64,000 nucleotides of DNA from Parachlorella kessleri (Eukaryota; Chlorophyta; Trebouxiophyceae; Chlorellales; Chlorellaceae), in NCBI GenBank assembly GCA_001598975.1, contig BBXU01002470.1:23917-87916 (forward strand). Reading direction: 5' to 3'. This document shows positions 11,660-23,800 of this stretch, piece by piece. Position 1 is the stretch's first letter. Each line of letters opens with the position of its first letter. The notes beneath the pieces are model-generated. The model ran no database searches. It was not told the DNA's origin and saw only the letters and a list, made by a program, of their open reading frames with translations. The position numbers and the translations under genes are program-made.

Positions 11660-14600
11660 TCAGTACTCCTCGCTCTCACTGTCAATTCCCCCCATGTCGT
11701 CGTCCTCTGCTGCAATTTCCTCGTCCAGGTCAAACGGATCCTCATCCTCCTCTGACCCTGCCCCCTCCTCCATCATTACAATATCCTCCAAGTCATCACC
11801 TCCCACCTCCTCGTCACTCACACCGTCGTCCTGCAGCCAAGCGGGTCAGGTAGGCTTGGCTCAAGCACAGCCAGCCGCTTATGGCAAGGCCACCTGGTCC
11901 ACACGTCCCAGGCAGACACAGCAAGCTGGCCCAGCAGCCGGAACACACCAGCCCAAGTAACTGCGCGCGAACGCTAATCCCGGTGCAAGCAGCCTAGCGC
12001 TGCCAAACACACCACACCCAGACAGCAGCAAGGCAACCAGACGCCAGGCCAGATTGATCGCAACACACCAAACCCCAGTAATCACCCAAGAATCACTTCA
12101 TGCAGCCCTTGCATGCACAGCAAACATCTGTGTGGGCCGTCGAAACCAGGCGCAGCGTCCTGCTGACCACTCCCAGCGCGCTTCAGTGCACCACAGCACA
12201 GCACGGCACAGCGCACCTCCATGCCAAGCACAGCGTCCACCTCAGCATCGAAGTCGGGCTCAGCGTCCTCGTCGTCGCTGGCCGCACCCGCCAGCGCATC
12301 GTCTTCACCAAGGTCGGCAAAGTAGGAGGGCTTGAGGCCTAGCGACAAGCGGGAGGCCTGGCGGTTGACCTTGAGCACCCGTGCCACCACGCCTGCAGCA
12401 GCTATTGCCGTACCACGTCATAACACCTGCATCCAGCCCTGTTAGTACAGCCCATCTCTCACTCCCTGTTCGCACTACCTGCCACCCATGCTAATAACAA
12501 CCTGGAGACCAGAGGGCTTTAGCAACCAGGGATGCCCAAGAAGCATGGAGGCCCGCAGTAACATAGCCTTCATGCAGCGGAAACAGAGGAAAGCAAGTAG
12601 GTATGCTTGAGACCTACAATGAGCCTTGCGGCAGCCAGGCACTGCATCTGAGCACCTAAAGCATAAAACCTGCAGTCTGCAGCACGCAAGGCGGTGGGGA
12701 ACCGGCACTGCTCCCCAGCACTTGCAGAACGGCAGGACGCATGTGCACACATCACCCTCGGTAGCGCTATGTATCTAGCAGCCTTTAAACTCATAGCAGC
12801 ACGCGGAGCAGCAGGGGACGCCGCACGGCCAATCGCAGGCTGCTTCTGTGCACACCGCTGCTCAAACGGAGTGTGCAGTGCTGCAGGGGGGGCGGCGGCG
12901 CGCACTTACGCTGGCCTACAGAGAAGAGCGAGCTGACATCTTTCACGAATTCGTCGGCAAGCTCACTCACATGCGCCAGGCCTGCAGGCAGCAAGAAAGC
13001 AAGAAAGCTTACAGCTCGCATGAGCCCGGGGACCATGACTTGCCTTGCAGCACCTGCTTGCCCCAGCCCTGTTTTGAGTGCCATGCCTGCTTGACTTGTG
13101 CAGCCCTGGGTCCAAGCATGGCAGCACACTCGCATTGGTTCCAGGGCTGCCATTCCTGCATTCGGTATCACTCCCCCGGCTCGACATCTACATGTGCCCT
13201 GCCATGAAGGATGGGGAGCTCCGCATGTCTCATCCTCTGCCGACCCATGTATAGCTACATGCCGGCGCGTGCCGCCCTGGTGGGGGCCGGCAACCGACTG
13301 AAATGCCACAAACCGCCACCCAGCACTGCGAACCCCAAGCACCCCATCACCATGGCACTGCCAACCTGTCAATCTAGTATAACAGCGGACCGCCACCTGG
13401 CCATGCTGTCGTGAGTCCCCCGCAAATGGGCCCAAACAAAGAGCCAACCTGTGGCGCCATTGTCGAGCTCCACAAACACGCCAAATTTCTCCGCACGTTT
13501 CACACGCCCCCGCACAACCGCCCCCTCCTCCAGCCCCTCCAGCGACGCCCCCGGCCTGCCCCGGGACTTGAGGCTCAGCTCCACCCTGCGGCAAATAAAA
13601 ACAGGGGGCCGACTTTAAGCTTGTAGACCGTGGACAGCTAGATGATGCCCCTCTTCCCGCCCCGCAACTTGAGCCTCGGCTCCACCCTGTGGGCGAAGGA
13701 TGACAAACAGGTTGATCTCCAGCAACCCCACTTCTCGATGATTTCGTTAGCCAGCGAGAAAGGCTGCCCCTGGTCCCCCAAAGATGTAGATTCACAGCTC
13801 CACACCCTGCGTGCCAAGGACGATGTCAAGCCACATACCGCATGCACTATCACAGTTACAACATATGACCAGGCTAGCGGATGCGTCGCTCTATATGTAG
13901 ACGCCCGGGCCGCCCAAGGTTGGGTCAGCCGCCGTAACACACACACTTTGTGACGCACAGCAGACGCTGCCAGAGCTTTACCATAGGCATGCAGCTCTGC
14001 CGATCGCACCCTCCCCACAACTTTTTGACAACAAGATGCGTGGCACACCGGTGCACCTCTCTCACCTGCCACCCTCGACCTGCAGCACCCGCCCAGTCAC
14101 CCGCGTCCCCGGAGGGAAAGCAGCAGCGGGGTCGTCCACAAAAGTGTCCGACAGCTGGCCCAGCCGAACCCGCGCCTCACAGTCGCGGGCCAGGCACACA
14201 AATACGCCGGCGGGGCCGCCGGCCTTCACATAGCCGCTAACCTGAAAACAGCAGTTCAGAAACATGAGGCGGATATGCCCAGGAGGCCATAGGACTTTCC
14301 TACATCGACGACCCAGGGGGTGGGGAGGCTCTGACAGGTGGCCAGAAGTGTTGCCCTGATTGCAGCATGTCGGGGCTGAAGCTTTTACATGCTGAGCATG
14401 CGCACCGCGGGCGCTCACTGAGCATGCCGCACACCCCAACTCAACCCAGCAACAACCAGGCAGCCTTGTAGGCTCTTAGCCAGTGCAAGCCACACAACGC
14501 ACATGGCCGCTGCAGCCAGCAACCTTCTCCTCGGGTCAAGTGCGCAATTTGTAATGAAAGCCATGGCAGCAGCAGCTTGAGATGCGCAGTATGCATTACG

Positions 14601-14772
14601 AATCTACAGTGCTGGTATGGAACGGCAGCCTACCTGCTGCCCAGGCTTGAGTTCCGAAGCAGTCACAGTCTCCGGCGGCGCCGAGTCCCCGCCGGAACCC
14701 CCAGCTGCCGCGCCGCGCCCGCCTGCCACGGCCGACGGCCGCAGCGACAGCAGGAACTGGCCCTTGCCGCCG

Positions 14773-14828
<56 letters not shown>

Positions 14829-17800
14829 GCCAACGACCAGGGCGCGCACTAGCTGGCCGGGCTGCAGCCGAGGGGGGTCCAGCAGCGCGTTGTCCACCCA
14901 GCTGTCGTGCAGGTCGGTGAGGGCGGCCTGCATGGAAAAACGAACACTGAAGCTGCATGCAAGTCCTGGCAAACAATGTTTGGATTGTATCCACGGCAGC
15001 CACTGAGTGAGCTGGAGCTCTGCAGGTGTGCTGCAGGCTTCACAGAGCGTACCTTGCCGATGCATGTTTGCCCTGGTCACAGCAGTAGGCATGCGCATGC
15101 GGCCACTGCTATACCCCCCATCCCCCCTCCAGACACACATACACACCTCCCCCCGCCTCTTTCTTGGGGATTGACATGCCAGCTGGGCCTGTGCCAGCAA
15201 GCAGGGTTCATCAACAGTAGCGAATGCCCCAAACTCCCCTACACGGGAATTTCCCTGCTGGCCCGCATAAGACACCCTGCCTTCCACTCCCTTCTTCCCT
15301 CATGCTTTCAACCGCAGCCCCACCTTCCCCAGGCTCCGCCCGCCAATCTGCACCCGCACGCCCGAGCCATCGACGCCCACCACCCTGCCTGTCACGACGC
15401 CGCCCGGGCGGGGCGGGTGGCGCGGCCCCACCAGGCTGACCTCCAACCACCGCTTGGCGTTATCGACAGACACCACGTGCGCCTGCATGCAGGGGGTGGG
15501 TGGGTGTAGAGGAGACTTGCTGTTACATCATCTCAGGCTGGGACCCAACCAGCGCTTGTGCGGTCTAGGCGAACACCATGTGTGCCGGCGCCTTGGAGTC
15601 CAACCAGGCTAGTGCAAGTATGCCATTCCGTGGGTGGCATACTTGCCGCGGACCGCCTGCCCTGCACCTTTTCCAAGAAAGGGAGGTGACAACGTGGGCA
15701 AAGGGACCATGTGCGGCGCCTTTTGAGACGGACAAGATGATGAGAGCGATGTGGGCAAAGGGACCATGTGCTGCCGAGAGAAGAGTACCGCCGTAAGAGG
15801 AACTGACAGAGAGCACCTCCATGGGCGGCTTGGGGAAGTTGCGCCCCCAGTGGAACCGGGTGCAGGGACAAAAACTTGCCGAGGAAGCAGGAAGGCCCAC
15901 AATACAACTAAGCAACTGGCCACTGTCAACTGTAGCAAGCCAGCAACAAACTCTGAGGCCCCAGGGCCCTCGCCTCACCTTGACAAGCTGGCCGGGCATG
16001 TACAGCGTTTGAAGGAAGCCCTGGGCGCTGGCGTCTTCCTGCTGCTGCGCCTGCTCTGCCCGCTTCCCCTGCTCTGCCTGCTGGTCCAGCTCAGCAGCAG
16101 CGTGCGCAAGGAAGGCACGGCCGCGCACCAGCGGGCTAAACACGCACCACACGGAATCTCCGGATACCTCCTGGACAAACCTGGACAGGGGGAGCACAAA
16201 CGACAGGGTTTGGATCATATTTCAACAAAAGGGGTACAGCTGAATATAGCAGAACAGGCCATCCTTATTCCTATTAATAACAAGTTCTGGCGGGTCTGCT
16301 TTCATAGTCAAAAAGAAGGAAGAAACAGTCCCTCCCTGCTCACCCATCTAGCTGTTGCCCCTCCTTAATCGCGCCCCACCCCAGTGGCTTGGGAAGCAGC
16401 CCAGGGGGGTCCGCCTTTGCTGCTGCCAAGGTGGTTGGTAGAGCGCAGAGCTCGACCACCCCGTGCCGCCGCCCCTCGGCGCTGGCAATGCGCCCCAGCA
16501 CCACCGCCTGTAGCAGCAGCAGAAGGCCATTTGTTGATGCTCCAGCACAGCCAGCTACCCAGTGCACTGGGCGAGTTGCTCACTTAAAAGCTGCACTGGG
16601 CGGCAACACGTCGCTTGGGGCGACAGAGGGAGGCGCAGGTGGCATAAGAGCGCCTTAGGCGCACACTCGCCTCAAGCCGCATCGAATTCTGAATCAACTA
16701 TAAAGGGGGGACTATGGAAGAGACAGTCCACCTCCCCCTCCCAGCGAGCGCTGCATCCCGTTGATCACCAGTAACTCTAATTCGCACTGGGGTAAGTCCG
16801 CACCTGCACTTTGCTCCCTGGTGCCAGCGTCGGCCACACCTCCGCCCCCGCCTCACAAATGTGCAGCCGCCCCCGGCAGCCGCCTGCGCCTTCCAGCGTC
16901 GCCTCAGCGTGCACGGCATGCACAGCGTCCACCACAGCAGCCACCACATCCCCGGCCTTGGGGTGTTTGAGGGCTGCCGCTGCCTCGCTGCCTTTGCCTG
17001 TGGCTTTCTGGCCCTGCCCCTGGGCCCCCTGCCGCTGCCTGCCGCCCTGCTGCTGCGGTGGCTGCTGCCCCTGCTGCGACCGCTGTGCTGTGGCTGCTTT
17101 GAGGCTGCGCGGGTCCAGAGGGGTGTACAGCAACAACCTCCCACACGTGGCGGGAGAGGGCAGTGCTGCCACCTTGACTCGTATAGTGTCACCCACTATG
17201 AGCGAATGTTGGGGCGGGGGCGCCCTGCTCAGGTTGTAGTCAGAGGTGGGGAGGAAGCCGAGGATGAGTGGCTGGGCTCCTTTCTCCGGTAGGGGCAGGC
17301 TGACCACGCAGTAGCCCTCCTCGCTCTTCGCCTGCGCCCATCAGACAGATGCAAGGTTTACGGAGCGGTGCTGTGAGCTCGCGTGATGGCCAGGACCCAC
17401 TCCCCACTCTGTCCAGGCAGGGCTGTTGCTGATGCTGTTGTGATGAAGTAAAAGCCTTCCTTAGTCAGGGTGATGGCCTTTGCCCGCTCGGGCCTGCCGT
17501 AACAAAACGGGCAAGTTGAAGCCTGGAGACGCCTCCTCCACCCCGAGACTGGCAAGTTCTTTCACCACGACACTGCTTAGTTATGATGCTATAAGCTCAG
17601 CCGAGCCAAACTAGGGTTAGGGTTAAGGTTAAGGTTGGGATCGGGGTCAAGGCTGCTGCTGTCCACTTGCTGTGAACCATCAGGCAACCTCCTCACCAGT
17701 TGTACTTGGCACTGAAGCTCCTGCCCCTCCTGCAGCGCGGCAGCCCCCGCAGGAGCAGCTGCCACCGCGCCCTGCTCCGTCTTGCGCTTCTTTTTCTTCG

Positions 17801-20800
17801 CGCCGGCGCCCTGCTGCGCCCGCTGCTGTGCTTTTCCGGAATGGTCCAGCAGGGCTGGCAGCAACGAGAGGTCGACGACGCCGTCCTTCTTGTTGACGTC
17901 GAGAACCATGGCCTGCACGCTTTGCCCGGCCTCAGCGGCGCCGCCCTGTGCCACCTACAGGCAGCAACAACACTCAAAACCTGGTCTGCTCTCTGACTGC
18001 CTGAGTTTGCCACTCTTCATAAGTGGCCCACAGTGCACCCAGCCACTCCCGACAAATACCTGATGACAGTGCATGGTGCTTTGACCGCATGGCCAAGTGG
18101 ACATCTCTAGCAAGCAGGTGTGCCCATCTGTTGCTGTCGCTGCAGCAGCAGGCGGGCAAATCCAGCCCATGCCGAGTCCAGAAACAATCAGTCACAGGAT
18201 CTCCTCACACCTGCTGCAAGTGCTCTGCAAGCATCCCGAACGAGCAGCCAAACGCTTGCAGGATGTAGAACCTAGTAGTGTAGGCCAATTCGGGAGTTTT
18301 TCAGTGTTAGGGTTTGGTCCTAACCTGGTGCGGCGCCGCTAGACCCACAACGTCTGGGTGGCCCTCCAGGTCACATAATGTGCCATACTCCTTTACATCA
18401 TCCACCGTGGCACGCACTGCAAAGCATATGGACACAGCGGAGGCTAAACAAATATAAGATTAGAGCGGGATATGGTGGCCTTTCAACTGGTGACCGCCCA
18501 ACAGGCAAAGTAAGCAGTCTGCAGGCGGCAGTAAAAACCGGCGCGCGCGTCAGCAATGAACAGCTTGCATGGACACTAGCTGGCAACAGGCCGGGCCGGG
18601 ACCCCACCGAAAAGCGAAAAAGAAGAGAATTCTTTAAAAGAAGCAAAGCAAAGAACGTCACAACTATGGCAGGGGTGTGAGTGCGGCGCTGACCTGTGCT
18701 GCCGATGTGGAATTCCGCAGCCCAATCCTGCTCGGCGCCCGCACCCGCTTCACCGCCCAGCTCGCTGGCAAGCTCCAGGTCCCTGCAGCTTGGCAAAGGC
18801 AGGAACCCCGAAAGCTGACAAGTTGTGCAGCCCCCACACTTGGCACCGTGGCGTGACCCCAGCACGCACTATTGTTGTGCGACATTGGTTTCAAATGGTA
18901 TTGAATATCTGCTGCTCAGCAAGGGGTGCATGTGGGCAGCACCCAGGGTGGTATGTTGCCCAAGGCACTCATCATGAGGGGTGGTTCCAAGACTGCGTGC
19001 TCCACAGATGACATGCAGCACCCTGCAATTAGGTTGTGAACGGAGCGTGCACACTGGCTAGGGACTGCACTCAAGGGCGATATTGCATGGCCAACGGTCT
19101 CGGCAGACCGTGCAGAATGGCAGGGCACAAGCCAAACGCAGAGCCTTGGTGACAGTGGCTTACCAAATGATCCAAGCCCACCTCACCTGAAGTAAGAAGC
19201 CAGGTAGGCAGCATCTGAGCCACCGCACAGGCTCTGCTTGAGTGTAACACTGAATCGCTCTCGCTCCCGGTCCACCTGCTGACAGTATGGCACCCGCAGA
19301 AAACAGCCTTTAGAGGGTGCAGCGCTGGCATGAGTGAGGCACCATTACCACATACCAAAGGAGACGGAAGGCAGCAGGCGCACCTGCCAGCCCACTGATG
19401 TCGGAGCTTATTAGCCACCCTAAAATGCGCAAAGCTTTGTCAACCGTACTGCATGCACACCGGCTCATCAGCATTGCCCTCCTGCCCTAGAAGCAGTAGC
19501 CCTAAATGCCCTCTCCCACCCTAGCCTTCCTCACAAGCACTATGCCTGTGGGGTTACCCCCTTCTGCCAACCCTACTCTCTCTCGGCAGTCCCTGGCAGT
19601 CTCTCTTGTAAAACCTGACCTACCTGGACAATTTGTGCCCGGACCGACTGCCCTTCGCCAAAGTGCAGATGGGGGTCCGACACAAAAGTGTCGCTCAGCT
19701 GTGCCAGCCCTGCACGGCCGGTCACACCACCCAGGAACCTGCAGCAAGGCATGCCCCTATTCTCTTCTTTCACAGAAGGGCAGGGTTGAGAGATGGACCA
19801 TTGCGCAGACTGGCATCACCAGAGGTCTTCCCACAACCATGCCGGGATGCACAGCAAGACAGAGACAGAATCTGTTTGTCGGGGCACAACAACAGTCATG
19901 CCCAAAATTACTGATCAAAGAAGCATTGGAGACTGCACTGCCGCTCCCCAGTAGCCCCCGGCACCAAGAATTAAGCCCCTAGCACGATCACCTGACAAAG
20001 ACTGCATCGGGGGTCACGCTGGCCACATAGCCTGGAAGCAGCGCTCCCTCCGCCACATCTGAGAAGCTCCGCGGCAGCGTGGCAGCGGCAGCTACCAATG
20101 AAGCCTTGCGCGTCAGCCGCAGCGTTTTGCTGGTCTGCAGATGCAGGAGCAGGTGAGGGCCAAGGTTGAACACGCTGTGAGGGAGCTAACATGCTAGTTT
20201 ACAGAGTCCAGAGGAAGTAGCTGTTACAGGCACATCAAGGACGTCCAACAGCAGTCGTTGTGACACGGGTAACCAGACCGCGGCATGGATGATGCAACAG
20301 CACCAGCAAGTTCCCAGAAGGTAAAGCAGCCCTTCGGTTTTCACTCCCATGTCAGTAGAGGCCGCAAGTCCAGGGGCGGCAGCACAGAGGCCTCTCCACC
20401 TGCGGCCCCCGGCATCACCCTTCAGGCAGCTCCTACCAGTCTCTGCTCACAGCAGCCAGCCGGCAGATAGGCTTCCCTTGGACCTGCTGCAACCCAGCGC
20501 ACCTACCAACTGGCTCCACACCGACAATCCACAAAATAGCAACGCTATCTAGCCAGCAGAGCTAGCGCCACACAGCATAGCCCCTCACCTCCAACCGCTG
20601 CAGGACCAGCAGCCCCTCCAGGGTCACCCCCGGCTTGAGAGCAGCCCACAGCGCGGCCGCGGCAGCCGGGTGGTCTGCCAGGTGTGCGGCATCGAGCCGC
20701 GCCTTGACCACCGCTGAGGACGACCTGCTGTCTGTGGCTGGTAGGGACACTTCCAGCTCCACATGGTGGGGCTGGGCTTCACCACTAACCTGTGTACAAT

Positions 20801-23800
20801 AAGCAAGGAGGATGCGGTCACAACACCGCACAGAAGATGTGAGGTAGAGGCTCGCAGTTGCTGTCAAGGCGTGACTGCTGTGTACACCATTTGAATAGAA
20901 TGTTGTCAGGGCATCCCACTGGGATGTGTGAAGGGCAACACTGGCATGTGTCCATTGATGGAGGCAGACGTGGTCACTAGCATCACACTGGGGGGTGACG
21001 AGCTGTCAGCCCCAAGTCAAGGCACAGATGCTGGCGCCGTCCAGTGCTGTTCAACACTGTTCAACAAATAATCTAGCATAACCTTCACAGCACAGCCATG
21101 GTCTGTCGTCAGGCACCACCTCACACAAATACACCTAGCCAAGAGCGATCCTCCGCTGCAGGGCTGGGCCCAAGTGCTGCCTACCTCCTTTGTCTGCAAA
21201 GACTTGACAGTCCCCAAAACAACGTCCCCAGGCTGGATGCTCCCCAAATTGCCTCCCTCTTCAATAGCAGCAGGGGCGACCCCTGCGGCTGCGGCTTCAG
21301 GCTCTGCAGTGGTGGCAGTCGTGGCCGGCTCGGCTGCCGAGGCTGCAGCTGCCTTGGCCGCTGGCTTCTTGGAGACGAGAGACAGCTTCAGGCCTTTGTG
21401 GGCCGGGTCGTGGGCCAGCACGCGGCACTTGACCACTGCACCAGGGGGCATGACTTCATGTTCTTGATGTTAACAAGCAATACCTCTGGCAATCGCTACT
21501 CGTCCAGTGTGAAATCAAGATCATGCCACTGCTCACCTTGCCCCAGTCCACCCACATGGCAACAGGCGGCCCACGAAGAGGTGTGGACAACCTGCTACGC
21601 CCAAATCGGTCAAACAGTCGCAGTTTCGCGGCGCAGCTCACCTTGCCCCAGCTCGAAGGCTTCTGGGGGCTTCTGGCCCGGCGCCAGGCCGCACTCAGAG
21701 GCATGGGCAAGCCCGCTGACGCCGCCGTAGAAGGACACAAACACGCCAAAGTCCTTCACACCCGTCACCACGCCGTGGCTGCGCCCTCCAACCACCGCAT
21801 CCTGCACCTGGGCACGCATCGCAATCAGCACAAAGCAGCTATGGCTGGCCCATGGTTCAGAGTGTTCCACAAGATACTCGTCCGGCACGCCACCGCTGCA
21901 CCTGCCTACCAACATCCGCTGCCATCAAAGAACTGGAGACAGCAACATGGGTGTAGATAAGGGCCCCTTGAAAATAAGCGTTCCTGGTCAACTCGGTACC
22001 ATACGGTGGCTGCGGGCAACCACCGCTACACTGCCCAGCCATAACAAAGCCGCAAGGGACGCAGCCAGTGACTTCATCGAACACAGTCCAGTATGGCTCC
22101 CGCTAGCATGGCAGCAAGGGGCCCACATCAGCTCTTTTCCAACTCTAACCCTAAACCCTAAACCCTAAACCCTAACCCTAAATAAACCCTAAAACGGGCT
22201 GATGTGGGCTCCTTGCTGCCATGCTTGTTCCCCAGCATAGCATAGCTGGCACCCACCTGCAGGCGCGTGATGGGCGGCAGCTTGGACCCCAGCAGTGCCG
22301 GCTTGAGCGTCAATGTCAGCTTTTTTGCAGTGGGGTCAACGGCTAACACCCGGCCAGCCACCTTTTGCCCCTCCTTAAACTTCTTGTGGGCCTTCTTGGT
22401 CCCCAGGTCCGACATGTGGATGGTGGGCACCATGGCCCTGCAGTACAGCATGCAAAGCGCGGGTCTGAGGAGACACTCCGCAGTTACAACCTGCAATCAG
22501 GTCGACCAGCATGCCACCATGCCCAAGCGTGCCTAGTGCTGGGAGGGCTAGGAGGGCACCATTAGCCGGCCCTGGTGGGCGCGACAGCAAAGCTTTCAAG
22601 CATCATGGGCACCATGCATGGCAAAGCCATCAAGGCCAAGTAAGGTGCCTGATGCTGTTTAATCGGCGATTACCCACTACTAGCCAGATACTCAGCACGC
22701 ACAATACACTGCGATCAGCCACCACCGCAATCTGCTCACTGTAGACCAGGGCGCCGTTGGGCAGGGCAGCCGCTTTGAACAGAGAATGATGAGCTACAAC
22801 CCAACTCAGCTACCGGAGGGGGCAACGCAAACAGGAGCCTGAGTCCTTGCTATCTTACTGCCCTTGCACACCCACAAACACCCTTATACAACAAAAGGAG
22901 GGGCCAAGGAGCCAAGGAGCCAAAGGGGGAGTTTGCGACCCTAGTTCTTACTAGAGATGTTGTGCCTCTAGTTGGTTCTCCTCCACCTATCTACAGCGTC
23001 TCTCAGGAGGTCGCCGTGGGACAGGTTTCCAAAATCCAAAAAAGGGGAGCCATTCCTCACAGAACTCACCTGATCGTGGGGGTGATAGAGACCAGCAGCC
23101 CAAACTCTTCAACCCTGACAACGGTGCCGCCCAGGGGCATGCCCGGCCGCACGTCTGTAGAACATGGGCAACATAAGCATGCATGGTGACAGCATGCAAG
23201 GGCAGTCCGGCCTTATATCGGCCGGCCCAACGCAGCTGCCTCGTCATGCACGCAACAAGGGGGGCCAAGCCGGGTGGCCACACCGTCATGCTACCAGCTC
23301 TGCTGACAAGCACCCCTCACCGATACATATGTATACACAACAGGGCTCACAAGTTATCAGTGCATGGGCACACAGCTGTGGATCTCTGTGCACTTGCGTA
23401 TGCAAGATCTTCCTGGGGTGCACCAGTGAGGGCTTCTGAAGCTGCAGAGCAAGACATCCCTTCAAGCACATGTTGAATTACATTCTTATCCATCACACAG
23501 AAACCCACCCTATCACCCACGGACGCACGCACCAGCATATGCCACGATGTCCTGGTCCACCACAGAGGGCTTGAGGGCAAGCACGGCCAGTCCATCCAGT
23601 GGGCGAAACCCAGTCACGCGGCACTTGACCTTCTGCCCGGGCCGGAAGCGCTGCAGCCAGGGAAACATGCGCACCAGCCCATGATAATGCGAGACTGGCA
23701 TGGCACAGGAGCATGGCATGGCAAGGAGGACCCAAAGCATGGCAACTGGGCAAGGCGCGATACAGGCTTAAGGTTGGTAGAGTCCTTGCGCCGGCTGGCC

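Noticed and set aside
12791..13795. 334-codon open frame on the minus strand
   Set aside because: It runs through RRP5 exons 27-28 and their introns in a frame other than the one joined by phase, and its translation shows no protein-like motif.
14577..15006. Poly-Leu and poly-Cys open frames on the plus strand
   Set aside because: These are antisense shadows of the RRP5 CAG repeat.
22144..22194. A true chromosome end
   Set aside because: The telomere units are few, lie inside an RRP5 intron and have coding exons on both sides.
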